DNA of 64,000 nucleotides from Flavobacteriales bacterium (GTDB lineage: Bacteria > Bacteroidota > Bacteroidia > CAIKAF01), in assembly GCA_025055635.1 (NCBI GenBank), contig JANWWQ010000002.1, positions 41,714 through 105,713 on the forward strand. The letters are read 5' to 3'. The notes below the pieces were generated by a model that had not been told where the DNA came from, did not search any database, and worked only from the letters and a program-made list of their open reading frames with translations. Positions 41,197-51,425 of the stretch are shown here, one piece after another; position 1 is the stretch's first letter, and the number at the start of each line of letters is the position of its first letter. The position numbers and the translations under genes are program-made.

Positions 41197-41793
41197 ATGA
41201 AAGTTTGTAAGCTCAGCGATCAGGAGCTGGTCAATGCTTTTTTAAATGGTCAATCGGCGGCCTTTGAGCAGCTGCTTAACAGGCATAAGAACCGCGTTTA
41301 TTCCTACATTTTTATGATGGTGAAGGACAGGGAGTTGGCCGAGGATATTTTTCAGGATACATTCATCAAGGTGATACATACCTTGCGGGGTGGCCGTTAC
41401 AATGAGGAAGGAAAATTTCTGCCCTGGGTGCTGCGAATTGCCCATAATTTAGCCATTGACCACTATCGCCGCCGGTGTAAGATGCCCCTGGTACGGGGCG
41501 GTGGCTCCAGCGAGGAGGATTTTGATATTTTCTCGGTACTCAGCAGTTCGCTGCGCAGTGCTGAGGAAAAACTCATTGCCTTACAAACCGATCAGAGGCT
41601 TCATCAGCTTATCAGCCACTTGCCTAAGGAACAGAAAGAGGTGTTGATGCTGCGCGTTTATGGAGGATTGAGTTTCCAGGAGATTGCCCAGCAGACGGGT
41701 GTAAGTATCAATACGGCCCTCGGGCGTATGCGATATGCCCTTATAAATCTCCGCAAACTGATTCGCCAGCACCGGGTAGAATTGGGTGATTAA
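41197..41793 (+). CDS. RNA polymerase sigma-70 factor, ECF subfamily
   Basis: Sigma2 region DRELAEDIFQDTFIKVIHTLRGG..., sigma4 LPKEQKEVLMLRVYGGLSFQEIAQQTGVSINTALGRMRYAL. Confidence 0.9.
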   Translation: MKVCKLSDQELVNAFLNGQSAAFEQLLNRHKNRVYSYIFMMVKDRELAEDIFQDTFIKVIHTLRGGRYNEEGKFLPWVLRIAHNLAIDHYRRRCKMPLVRGGGSSEEDFDIFSVLSSSLRSAEEKLIALQTDQRLHQLISHLPKEQKEVLMLRVYGGLSFQEIAQQTGVSINTALGRMRYALINLRKLIRQHRVELGD

Positions 41794-42223
41794 TTATTCT
41801 AACCAAACAAAATATTACGAAGGGAAATTCCTAAGTAACAAAGTATTTTTTAAAAGCAATATTTTCTAGCTAAAATAAAAAAGAAATTAGAAACTCAACA
41901 TCATTCTTTTTAGTTAAGTAAAGTTAATACAGAGGGTTGTTTTAAGGTTAGGAATTAGTTTTTGCCCAAATTAATAAGGCTTTAAGCTTTGATATACTTC
42001 CGATAAATCTAATGTTCGAATTAATTTATTTACTGATTAAAATATATTTCATTATTCTGAAGAGTTGTATCACAAAGTTTGAAAATTTATCTCAAATTTT
42101 ATTTAAAAAGGGCTAAATGTACTCCAAATTTAAATTTATTGTACATAATGAAAATAATTTAAAAAATCGGTTTTAGGCTGTTCGAATCTTTGCATATTCT
42201 GCGATTCTGAAAGCATTCAGCTC

Positions 42224-43105
42224 TCATTTTAACCTGGAACAAAGAACCAAACAATCCAATGTTTTTTGTATCAATTGATCTATGGCTTGCTCGGGATTTT
42301 CCAGTACCCGACCGGTACTTCTATGAGCCACTACCACCGAAAGGCTCATAGGGGCGTGTCCCAAAAGATGAGAAAGTCCGTAAAGAGCTGCCGTTTCCAT
42401 TTCATAGTTGGTGATAGTCAGATCCTTATACTTAAATGTATGAAAGCTTTTCCAGAAGTTAGGGAAATTCAGGGGAATTCGTAATTGTCGGCCTTGAGGG
42501 CCATAAAAACCCGGGGCAGTAAGGGTAATACCTGGTTGGGCAAAAGGAAATAAAGATTGAAGGTTTGGTGCAGAATGCCAGGCATAGGGTTGTCCCAGCG
42601 AACTAGGCCACTCTACATGGGTGGTAAAACGTTGTTCCAGATCCGGCTCGCGTCCGGGACAGCCCGCCACATTATAAAATCCGAGTAGGTTATCCAGCCC
42701 CAATGCATAATGGGAAGCAATGAAAGCCCCGGGCCCTAAATCTTCGGAAAGTGATCCGGTAGTGCCCACTCTGATGATGCGTAAGCGGCGAAGTTGAGAG
42801 CGCGTCGTACGGGTTTGGGGATCGATGTTGACAGCAGCGTCTAATTCGTTCAATACAATGTCCACGTTATCAGTTCCGATTCCAGTAGAAATTACTGTAA
42901 GATCTAAGCTACCTAGGCGTCCTGTATGGGTGATGAATTCCCGGTGGCAACGTTTCTCAAAAATTTGGTCAAAATACTTGGATACCTTTTCCACGCGGTC
43001 CGGGTCACCTACTGTGATTACAGTGTCGGCCACGTGGCGTTCCAGGAGGGAAAGGTGATAAACGGAATGGTCAAAATTTAGGATGAGCTCGCTGGGGGCA
43101 AACAT
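42224..43105 (-). CDS. nucleoside phosphorylase (uridine phosphorylase-like)
   Basis: VITVGDPDRVEKVSKYFD, RVGTTGSLSEDLGPGAFIAS, NYEMETAALYGLSHLLGH. Confidence 0.85.
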   Translation of the reverse strand: MFAPSELILNFDHSVYHLSLLERHVADTVITVGDPDRVEKVSKYFDQIFEKRCHREFITHTGRLGSLDLTVISTGIGTDNVDIVLNELDAAVNIDPQTRTTRSQLRRLRIIRVGTTGSLSEDLGPGAFIASHYALGLDNLLGFYNVAGCPGREPDLEQRFTTHVEWPSSLGQPYAWHSAPNLQSLFPFAQPGITLTAPGFYGPQGRQLRIPLNFPNFWKSFHTFKYKDLTITNYEMETAALYGLSHLLGHAPMSLSVVVAHRSTGRVLENPEQAIDQLIQKTLDCLVLCSRLK

Positions 43106-43121
43106 GTGAAGATGTTTAGGC

Positions 43122-43129
43122 TAACTTTG
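43122..43129 (+). promoter_or_regulatory. -7 element (TAACTTTG) of universal stress protein gene
   Basis: Exact TAnnTTTG, 19 nt before ATG 43149. Confidence 0.45.
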
Positions 43130-43148
43130 GCGGCCAAATTAAAACAAC

Positions 43149-44018
43149 ATGTCTTCAAAAGTCTTCGCGGTCCCGATTGATTTTAGCCAACTTTCTCTCA
43201 ACGGTCTGGAGTTCGCCTCTCGCTTGGCTAAAACCCTTGAGGGCGAGCTACTGCTCATCCACGTGGTGGAGGGAGAGCCTTTCTGGAAGTTGGGTATAGG
43301 CTCTGATGCCATCAAGGAGCTTCGTTCCATAATGGAGAAGAGATTAGAAGGCTTGGCTGAACGTGAGCAAAAAGAAAATGGGATATCGGTTAGGTGGGCG
43401 TTAGGTCAGGGGAAGGTGTATACCGAAATCAGCCGCATTGCTCACGAGCATAAGGCCCGTTTTATTGTCATGGGTACTAATGGGGAGGACACTTTTGTTC
43501 AGAGACTGATGGGCTCAAATACCGCCCGCGTGATCCGGGAGAGCGCCTTACCGGTGGTTTCCGTATCGGATCCCCTACCAGCCACCACATGTAAGCGTGT
43601 AGTGCTGCCTTTGGACCTCACCAAAGAATCGCGACAGAAAGTGAAACTAGCCGCCGATTGGGCCCTCAAGTTTCAATCGGAAATAAAAGTGGTTTCGGTG
43701 ATGGAAATGCATGACGAATTTGTCAAGCACACCCTGCAGCGGCAGATGGATCAAGTATGCCACTTTTTACAAGAGAAAAATATTCCGTTCACATCTGAAT
43801 TCGTTGAGAAGGAGGGTACCATCGCTCGCACAATATTAGAGTACTGCTATACTCATGGGGCAGACATACTGATAATCATGACCCAGCAACAGGAGGATAT
43901 CATAGATTTCTTTATTGGCTCATCTGCTGAAGAGATCATCAACTACTCCCGCATTCCTGTTTTGAGCCTTCCTCCCAGAGACCTTGAACGGCATACGGGT
44001 AGCATCATCGGAACTTAA
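43149..44018 (+). CDS. universal stress protein (two UspA-like domains)
   Basis: VPIDFSQLSLNGLEFASRLAK, IVMGTNGEDTFVQRLMGSNTARVIRESALPVVSV; second, degenerate Usp repeat. Confidence 0.88.
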   Translation: MSSKVFAVPIDFSQLSLNGLEFASRLAKTLEGELLLIHVVEGEPFWKLGIGSDAIKELRSIMEKRLEGLAEREQKENGISVRWALGQGKVYTEISRIAHEHKARFIVMGTNGEDTFVQRLMGSNTARVIRESALPVVSVSDPLPATTCKRVVLPLDLTKESRQKVKLAADWALKFQSEIKVVSVMEMHDEFVKHTLQRQMDQVCHFLQEKNIPFTSEFVEKEGTIARTILEYCYTHGADILIIMTQQQEDIIDFFIGSSAEEIINYSRIPVLSLPPRDLERHTGSIIGT

Positions 44019-44092
44019 GCTTGGTGGGATTGATTGATTTTCATCATTTTATTTTGGTATAAAGCGCTTACCACGGCTCTAACGCGACGGAG

Positions 44093-45094
44093 ATGATCAT
44101 CCGATTAAAACAAGGTTGCGACAAGAATGAGGCTCTTCATCTAGCCGCCCCTTTTTATGGCATCCTCGTCCAAGATGGAGGGGAGGATGTTCTTGTGATC
44201 TCAGGAAAAATACAAGAACTTCCTTCCATACTGGAACCCTTTGCAGAGGAAGTGATCCCCACGGAAGGCGATTTCCAGCTTTCTGCGCGTCGCTACCGGA
44301 ACGAAAAGCGGGCCATTAAACTATCTTCTGGTTTGACGATTGGTGGCACCACCACTAATTGTGTACTCATGATAGGTCCCTGCTCGGTAGAGGAAGAGGA
44401 ACAGATAGAAGCTGTAGCTCAGTTTTGCGTGGCACAAGGTATTCGGGTGCTGCGGGCAGGGGCTTTCAAACCCAGGACTGCCCCATATTCTTTTCAGGGT
44501 CTGGGTCTTGAGGGGCTTAAGCTTTTAGCTCGGATGAGGGAGAAATACGGCCTTCTCATTATAACCGAAGCGAGGGATGCCACCCACATTGAAGCGGTCA
44601 TTGAACATAGCGACATAGTGCAAGTGGGGGCCAAAGCCATGTATGACCATGGAATTCTAAAAGCATGTGGAAAAGCCCGAAAGCCCGTACTCATCAAAAG
44701 GGGGTTTGGCAGCACACTCCAGGAGTTGGTACAAGCCAGCGAATTTGTGTTATCCGCTGGAAACGAACAGGTTATGCTCTGCGAGCGTGGCATCCGCACT
44801 TTTGAAACAAAAACCCGTTTCACTCTTGACTTGTGCGGGGTGGCTTGGTTAAAAGAACATTGCAATCTTCCCATCATTTTAGATCCCTCCCATGCCATGG
44901 GTTACGCCTATGGCGTGCCTGATTTAGCTCGTGCCTGTCTGGCTATGGGTGTGGACGGCCTGCTGGTGGAAGTGCATCCCTTCCCCGCTAAGGCCCTTTC
45001 GGACTCTTCCCAGCAACTGAATTTTGAGCAATTCGCTCGTTTAAAATCCTCCCTGATCCCCTTGGCTCAGGCCATCGGGATAACTTTAATTTAA
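44093..45094 (+). CDS. aroF: 3-deoxy-7-phosphoheptulonate synthase (DAHP synthase, type I beta)
   Basis: MIGPCSVEEEEQIEAVA, RAGAFKPRTAPYSFQGLG, LDPSHAMGYAYGVPDLARA; N-terminal ferredoxin-like region. Confidence 0.92.
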   Translation: MIIRLKQGCDKNEALHLAAPFYGILVQDGGEDVLVISGKIQELPSILEPFAEEVIPTEGDFQLSARRYRNEKRAIKLSSGLTIGGTTTNCVLMIGPCSVEEEEQIEAVAQFCVAQGIRVLRAGAFKPRTAPYSFQGLGLEGLKLLARMREKYGLLIITEARDATHIEAVIEHSDIVQVGAKAMYDHGILKACGKARKPVLIKRGFGSTLQELVQASEFVLSAGNEQVMLCERGIRTFETKTRFTLDLCGVAWLKEHCNLPIILDPSHAMGYAYGVPDLARACLAMGVDGLLVEVHPFPAKALSDSSQQLNFEQFARLKSSLIPLAQAIGITLI

Positions 45095-45114
45095 AATTTC
45101 TCCAATCCAGCCAC

Positions 45115-46647
45115 ATGAGCGAAGACCTGTTGAAAAAAATCACCGCCCATTGTAAAGAATATGGCTTTGTATTCCCCACCACGGAAATTTATGATGGCCC
45201 TGGCGCTTTGTATGATTATGGGCCATACGGATGCGAATTGAAGAATAACATTCGGCAATACTGGTGGGAGAGTATAGTCCATGCGCATGAGAACATTGTG
45301 GGTGTGGACACGGCCATTTTAATGCATCCCACTACCTGGAAGGCTTCGGGCCATGTGGATGCCTTTAACGATCCGCTCATTGACAACAAGGATTCTAAAA
45401 AGCGTTATCGGGCCGATGCTCTCATTGAGGAACACCTAGCCCGTCTGGATGAAAAAATTGAAAAGGAGGTGGAAAAGGCCCGGAAGCGCTTTGGCGAACA
45501 GTTTAATGAAGAACTTTTTCGCAGTACTAATCCTCGTGTGGCCGAACTAAGCCGACGGCGTCAAGCCCTGCATCAGCGTCTTACAGAGGCCCTCCGGAAT
45601 AATGATCTAGAGACCTTGCGGGCCATCATTACGGAAGAAGAGATTGTGTGCCCAGTGAGTGGCACTAAGAACTGGACTGAAGTCCGACAATTTAACCTTA
45701 TGTTTTCCACCCAACTGGGCTCCCACAGTGACGACACCCTCACGCTGTATCTCAGACCTGAAACGGCTCAGGGAATCTTTGTGAATTTTCTGAATGTGCA
45801 AAAATCAGCCCGTCTGAAGGTACCTTTCGGCATTGCCCAGGTGGGGAAGGCCTTCCGTAACGAAATTGTGGCACGCCAATTCATTTTCCGGATGCGGGAA
45901 TTTGAGCAAATGGAGATGCAATTTTTCGTGCGGCCTGGTACTGAAGACCACTGGTATGAGTTCTGGAAAAGCGAGCGCATGCGCTGGCACGAAAAGTTGA
46001 ATTTGGGCCCGGGTTTGCATCGTTTCCGTGACCACGACAAGCTGGCCCATTATGCCCGTGCCGCTTGTGATATTGAATTCCGATTTCCGATGGGCTTTAA
46101 AGAACTGGAAGGCATTCACAGTCGTACGGATTATGATCTGCGCAATCACCAGGAACACAGTGGTCGTAAATTGACCTACTATGACCCCGATCTCAATGAA
46201 AGCTATATTCCTTACGTAATTGAAACCTCCATAGGTTTGGACAGGATGTTTCTGGCAGTCCTTACGGCCGCCTATTTGGAGGAGAAGCTACCCGACGGCA
46301 GTGAGCGCACTGTTTTGCGGTTTCATCCCGCCCTGGCTCCGGTGAAGTTTGCCGTTTTGCCGCTGGTACCTAAGGATGGTATGGAAGTGATGGCCCGCAA
46401 GCTGTTTGAGGACTTGAGAAAATTGGCCCCGGGGCAATATGATGAAAAGGATAGTATTGGACGTAGATACAGGCGCCAAGATGCGCTGGGGACACCCTTT
46501 GCCTTCACCGTGGACGGGCAATCTTTAGTGGACGGTACCATCACTGTGCGATTCCGTGACAGTATGGAACAAGAGCGTATTCCAGCTTCCCAGGCGCCCC
46601 GTTTTATAGAGGAACAAGTTAGTATCCGACGGCTGGTGTGGAGCTAA
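45115..46647 (+). CDS. glyS: glycyl-tRNA synthetase, dimeric class II
   Basis: YGFVFPTTEIYDGPGALYDYGPYGCELKNNI, LYLRPETAQGIFVNF, PYVIETSIGLDRMFLAVL. Confidence 0.95.
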   Translation: MSEDLLKKITAHCKEYGFVFPTTEIYDGPGALYDYGPYGCELKNNIRQYWWESIVHAHENIVGVDTAILMHPTTWKASGHVDAFNDPLIDNKDSKKRYRADALIEEHLARLDEKIEKEVEKARKRFGEQFNEELFRSTNPRVAELSRRRQALHQRLTEALRNNDLETLRAIITEEEIVCPVSGTKNWTEVRQFNLMFSTQLGSHSDDTLTLYLRPETAQGIFVNFLNVQKSARLKVPFGIAQVGKAFRNEIVARQFIFRMREFEQMEMQFFVRPGTEDHWYEFWKSERMRWHEKLNLGPGLHRFRDHDKLAHYARAACDIEFRFPMGFKELEGIHSRTDYDLRNHQEHSGRKLTYYDPDLNESYIPYVIETSIGLDRMFLAVLTAAYLEEKLPDGSERTVLRFHPALAPVKFAVLPLVPKDGMEVMARKLFEDLRKLAPGQYDEKDSIGRRYRRQDALGTPFAFTVDGQSLVDGTITVRFRDSMEQERIPASQAPRFIEEQVSIRRLVWS

Positions 46648-46748
46648 AAGGTGACAAAAAGTTTTTAGCCGAAGAATTTCAGTCTTCTAATCAGATTTCC
46701 CATTTGTGTAAGACCAATTCCTGCCGAAGCGGGGTTCTAAAAAACTAA

Positions 46749-46772
46749 AAACCCCGCCCGAGAGCAGGGTTT
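46749..46772 (-). terminator. rho-independent terminator downstream of nrdBA
   Basis: AAACCC...GGGTTT hairpin; minus strand continues GGGGTTTTTAGTTTTTT. Confidence 0.75.
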
Positions 46773-46794
46773 AGAGCTAAGTCAAAAAAATTCC

Positions 46795-49218
46795 TCAGCT
46801 GCTGCAGGAAAGACATCCTTCAGGATTGTCCAAAGAACAGGATATTTCGGAGTCTGAAACTTTATTCAGAGAATCGGATATTGCATAAGGATTGGAAGCC
46901 GGCGCATAGGAACCATTCGTGGAAGCTGATAAGGGAGAAGCAAGCTTGTCCTTCCGGACGGTGAATTTGATTGGGTCTGCGGCGGCCTTGGTTCGTAAGT
47001 AATATAATCCGGTCTTGAGCCCTTTCTCCCAGGCATAGAAGTGCATGGCTGTGAGCTTGCTGATGCTGGGGTCTTCCACGAAGAGATTGAGTGATTGGCT
47101 CTGGTCAATGAAGGCCCCGCGATCAGCAGCCATATCTATCAAGACCCGCTGCTTAATCTCATAAACGGTTTTATAAAGCGCCTTCAGATTGTCGGGAATT
47201 TCTGGAATGTTCTGAATGGAACCGTTGTGGGCCATAATTTTGTTTTTCATATCCTCGTTCCATAGACCCAAGGCTACCAAGTCTCGGAGCAGATATTTAT
47301 TGACTACCGGGAATGACCCTGAAAGCACGTTGCGTATGTACATGTTGCTGCTAAAGGGTTCAAAACACTCATTATTCCCCAGGATTTGAGCCGTTGAGGC
47401 GGTGGGCATGGGAGCCACCAGGAGCGAATTGCGCACTCCGTAGGTGAGGATTTCCTGGCGAAGCACGTCCCATTCCCAGCGGGGTGAGGGCTTCACACCC
47501 CACATATCAAACTGGAAAATGCCTTTGGAAATCGGGGAACCCTGAAATGTCTCATAGGGGCCTTCTTTTTTTGCCAAGTCTTTGGAAGCCGTGAGCGCTG
47601 CATAATAAATGGTTTCAAAAATTTCGCGGTTCAGCACTCTAGCTTCCTCGCTGTCAAAGGGATATCGCATTAAAACGAAGGTGTCGGCCAGGCCCTGCAC
47701 ACCGATTCCGATGGGGCGGTGGCGTAGGTTGCTGCGCCGAGCCTCAGGAACCGGGTAATAATTGCCATCTATGATACGATTGAGATTAATGGTTACCTTA
47801 TAGGTGATGTCAAAAAGTTTATTGTGGTCAAATTGTTTGTCAGGAGTGACGAATTTGGGCAAGGCAATGGAAGCCAGATTGCACACGGCTACTTCGTCAG
47901 GGGAGCTGTATTCAATAATTTCAGTGCACAAATTGGAGCCCCGTATGGTTCCTAAGTTTTGTTGATTGCTTTTCCGGTTAGCATGGTCCTTGTAAAGCAT
48001 GTAGGGTGTACCTGTTTCAATCTGAGCTTGGAGGATGGCCTGCCACAGCTCGCGGGCTTTGATTCGGCGGCGGGCGCGTCCCTCCTCTTCGTACCGTGTA
48101 TAAAGGGCTTCAAATTCCTCTCCCCACACATCCGGCAAACCCGGTGCCTCATTGGGACAGAATAAGGACCAATGCAGATCTTCCTTCACTCTTTTCATGA
48201 ACAAATCAGGAATCCATAAGGCCAAGAAAAGGTCTCTGCAGCGCAACTCTTCCTTTCCGGTGTTTTTCCGCAGATCCAGGAAGTCAAAAATGTCATCATG
48301 CCAAGGTTCCAGGTACACCGCTATGGAACCTTTGCGCTTGCCGCCCCCTTGATCAACGTAACGAGCCGTGTCGTTGAACACGCGAAGCATAGGCACGATG
48401 CCGTTGCTCGTGCCGTTGGTCCCACGGATATAGGAGCCCTTGGCGCGGATGTTATGTATGCTCAGTCCGATACCCCCGGCGGATTGGGATATTTTGGCAC
48501 ACTGTTTTAGCGTGTCGTAGATACCTTCGATGCTGTCCTCCTTCATGGTAAGAAGGAAACAACTGGACATCTGGGGCTTGGGTGTACCGGCGTTGAATAG
48601 AGTGGGAGTGGCATGAATATACCAGCCTTCGCTCAGATGGTTATAAGTATCTATGACGGCTTCTAGATCGTTTTTATGAATGCCCACCGCCACGCGCATG
48701 TACATGTGCTGAGGTCGTTCGGCCACTTTCCCATTGATTTTCAGCAGATAGGACTTTTCTAAGGTTTTGAATCCAAAATAATCAAAGTTGTAGTCCCGAT
48801 CGTAGATGATACTAGAATCCAGAAGCTCGGCATTGGCCATGATAATCTCATACACATCCTGGGCTATAAGTGGGGCATGTTCGCCGGTTTTGGGGTCCCT
48901 GTATTCATACAGGGCCTTCATGGTTTGGGAAAAGCTTTTTTGGGTGTTCTTGTGGAGGTTGGAAACCGCTATGCGCGAGGCCAGAATGGCATAATCAGGA
49001 TGGACGGTGGTGAGTGTGGCGGCTGTTTCGGCGGCCAAGTTATCCAGCTCGGTGGTGTGCACCCCGTCGTAAACAGCGTTGATAACTTTTTGGGCCACCA
49101 CGTTAGGGTCCACATAATCCTGATTGAGACCATAGCAAAGCTTTGTGATGCGGGCCGTAATTTTTTCAAAGCGCACAATTTCGCGCCGCCCGTCCCTTTT
49201 GATTACGTACATGGCCAT
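46795..49218 (-). CDS. nrdA: ribonucleoside-diphosphate reductase alpha subunit, class I
   Basis: N-terminal ATP-cone ([21 protein letters not shown]), NLCTEI-like segment, [20 protein letters not shown]-terminal Cys pair CLSCSS. Confidence 0.96.
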   Translation of the reverse strand: MAMYVIKRDGRREIVRFEKITARITKLCYGLNQDYVDPNVVAQKVINAVYDGVHTTELDNLAAETAATLTTVHPDYAILASRIAVSNLHKNTQKSFSQTMKALYEYRDPKTGEHAPLIAQDVYEIIMANAELLDSSIIYDRDYNFDYFGFKTLEKSYLLKINGKVAERPQHMYMRVAVGIHKNDLEAVIDTYNHLSEGWYIHATPTLFNAGTPKPQMSSCFLLTMKEDSIEGIYDTLKQCAKISQSAGGIGLSIHNIRAKGSYIRGTNGTSNGIVPMLRVFNDTARYVDQGGGKRKGSIAVYLEPWHDDIFDFLDLRKNTGKEELRCRDLFLALWIPDLFMKRVKEDLHWSLFCPNEAPGLPDVWGEEFEALYTRYEEEGRARRRIKARELWQAILQAQIETGTPYMLYKDHANRKSNQQNLGTIRGSNLCTEIIEYSSPDEVAVCNLASIALPKFVTPDKQFDHNKLFDITYKVTINLNRIIDGNYYPVPEARRSNLRHRPIGIGVQGLADTFVLMRYPFDSEEARVLNREIFETIYYAALTASKDLAKKEGPYETFQGSPISKGIFQFDMWGVKPSPRWEWDVLRQEILTYGVRNSLLVAPMPTASTAQILGNNECFEPFSSNMYIRNVLSGSFPVVNKYLLRDLVALGLWNEDMKNKIMAHNGSIQNIPEIPDNLKALYKTVYEIKQRVLIDMAADRGAFIDQSQSLNLFVEDPSISKLTAMHFYAWEKGLKTGLYYLRTKAAADPIKFTVRKDKLASPLSASTNGSYAPASNPYAISDSLNKVSDSEISCSLDNPEGCLSCSS

Positions 49219-49221
49219 GGC

Positions 49222-50307
49222 TCAGAAGTCTTCATTAAAGTTAAACATGTCATCGTTAAGCGTGCGGGCCTGTGGCGATCGGATGCTGGCCATGACCCCT
49301 GCTTTCTGATACTCTGCTACACGACGTTCAAAAAAGTTGGTTTTGTTTTGCAAGCTGATAAAATCCATAAAGTCAAAGGGATTTTCCGAATGATACACGC
49401 GGGAACAGCCTAGTTCAACCAGCAACCTGTCGGCAATAAATTCAATGTATTGCGACATGCTTTCGCTGTTCATGCCGATGAGGCGCACCGGCAGAGCGCT
49501 GCACACAAACTCTTTTTCAATGTCCACTGCTTCTGTTATTATCTGGACCACCCTTTCCTTAGGTAGTTTATTGACAATGTGGTGGTTGTAAAGGTGACAA
49601 GCAAAATCACAATGCAGGCCTTCGTCGCGGGATATGAGTTCATTGCTAAAAGCCAGTCCCGGCATTAAGCCCCGCTTTTTGAGCCAAAAAATGGCGCAAA
49701 AGCTACCGGAGAAGAAGATGCCTTCTACGGCAGCAAAAGCAATGAGGCGTTCCTGGAAAGTTCCTTTTTTTATCCAGCGCAGGGCCCACTGGGCTTTCTT
49801 TTTCACGCAGTCCATGGTCTCAATGGCGCGGAACAGGTAGTTTTTCTCAACCGGGTCTTTGATGTAGGTATCAATGAGCAGCGAATAAGTCTCGCTGTGG
49901 ATATTTTCCATCATCAATTGAAAGCCATAAAAGAATTTGGCTTCTGTGTATTGTACCTCACGCACAAAGTTTTCGGCCAGATTTTCATTCACGATGCCGT
50001 CGCTGGCAGCAAAGAAGGCCAGCACATGTTTGATGAAGTAGCGTTCATCGTCATTGAGTTTGTTGTTCCAATCGGACAGGTCTTCTGACAGGCTTATTTC
50101 TTCGGCAGTCCAGAAGCTGGCTTCAGCTTTTTTGTAGAATTCCCAAATATCCTTGTGCTCTATGGGATAAAGTACAAAGCGCTGAGGATTTTCCTGAAGG
50201 ATGGGTTCTGGTAACTCCGCTTGAATGTTTGATGACGAAACTGAAACGACAGGCACGGAGGAGGAAGCTGAGGATTCTATGGGATAGGTTCTAGAGTTCA
50301 TAGGCAA
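49222..50307 (-). CDS. nrdB: ribonucleoside-diphosphate reductase beta subunit
   Basis: [56 protein letters not shown]. Confidence 0.95.
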   Translation of the reverse strand: MPMNSRTYPIESSASSSVPVVSVSSSNIQAELPEPILQENPQRFVLYPIEHKDIWEFYKKAEASFWTAEEISLSEDLSDWNNKLNDDERYFIKHVLAFFAASDGIVNENLAENFVREVQYTEAKFFYGFQLMMENIHSETYSLLIDTYIKDPVEKNYLFRAIETMDCVKKKAQWALRWIKKGTFQERLIAFAAVEGIFFSGSFCAIFWLKKRGLMPGLAFSNELISRDEGLHCDFACHLYNHHIVNKLPKERVVQIITEAVDIEKEFVCSALPVRLIGMNSESMSQYIEFIADRLLVELGCSRVYHSENPFDFMDFISLQNKTNFFERRVAEYQKAGVMASIRSPQARTLNDDMFNFNEDF

Positions 50308-50639
50308 GCAACATTTTTATTGTGAGACAAATAATTTTTCCCTTTTAAGCAGCATTGTTTGAATCATCGTTTAGATGGAAAAACTGAAAGGAATTAATGG
50401 ATCCGCATGGCAAAGGTGGAAAATACAAGGTCTTAATTTTTTTTCATTTGCGAACAGCGAACAGGGTTTTATTAACATAGATTTAATGTGCCTTGTGCTT
50501 AGCGAAGTTAAAAGGTTATTTCAGGCTTGTATTCACAATTTTCAGAAATGAATGAACAGGGGGAGGTTAATTGGATTTGGAATATACATCTAATTGATTA
50601 TCAATATACAATAAAAAAGCAAAGGAAATAGAATGCTCA

Positions 50640-51425
50640 TTATCAACATTTTATTTCCTTGGGGGAGAACCCTCTCTCTTTCAGAACCTTTTGGCATTTA
50701 ATAGGACCGGATTCCAAAAGGAAAATTTGCAAAAAATCCCAGGGCAGGTGTGGCAGAAAGAAACTTTTGAAGCCGTAATGAATACGGCCCCAAAGATGGG
50801 GGGAGGGACGTGGAGATCGGCCCTCCGACCGCCGGGCCGAAGGGGGCATGCTCCAAATTTCATTCAAATGGGCTTTTGATGTACGCTACTTTTAAAGAAT
50901 CCCTCTTAACATTTGGTACCCCCCTGCAACGGCAAAAATCCATTTGCACCACCCTGTGCCAAGGAATATTCCCGGTAAAGAAAAATTGGATTCCAAAGGC
51001 TGGAGATGTTGGCCCACCAAAATGTTTTCTGCCCTATCCAGCAGACCTATGATGAAAGCCAGCAAGTGTATACCCCGAATGGGGAAAGGCCCTTGTCTAT
51101 GGTAGAATTCCCGATAGGCAAGGTCAGAGAAAAGGAAGCTGCGTTGAATAGTAAAGAATGTGCCGGTCCGGGGGAAAATTAAAGGTAGGCCTTAATGTGT
51201 TGGGGGCCCGCCCAACATGGGAAAGCCTCCCTATGAGAATGAGGAGGCCCGTCTGATATATCAGGCGGTGGAACCACCAGGCAACTCCGTGTTAAAAGAT
51301 GTCGCGGAGGGTTCGTGGGATTCCAAGCCTCCCAAAAGTGACAGCCCATGGCAAGTACAGAGAGCAGGAGAGGGGAGGAGCGAAGCCTCACTATCTGGGG
51401 CCCATAAAACCTCGGAAATGGCGGC
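50640..51425 (-). pseudogene. probable frameshifted/decayed gene relic (membrane-protein-like)
   Basis: Start-less open frame 50892-51179 (95 codons: IFPRTGTFFTIQRSFLFSDLAYREFYHRQGPFPIRGIHLLAFIIGLLDRAENILVG...), flanked by coding-like pieces in other frames on the same strand. Confidence 0.4.

Noticed and set aside
50308-50640. NrdR boxes upstream of nrdB (AATATACA occurs twice)
   Set aside because: Copies are direct and do not match the ACACTATATATTGTGT-type palindrome; treated as AT-rich coincidence.
51308-51323. GGGTTCGTGGGATTCC resembling a tRNA T-arm
   Set aside because: Does not give the GGTTCRANNCC T-arm and no D-arm/anticodon/acceptor helix could be built around it.
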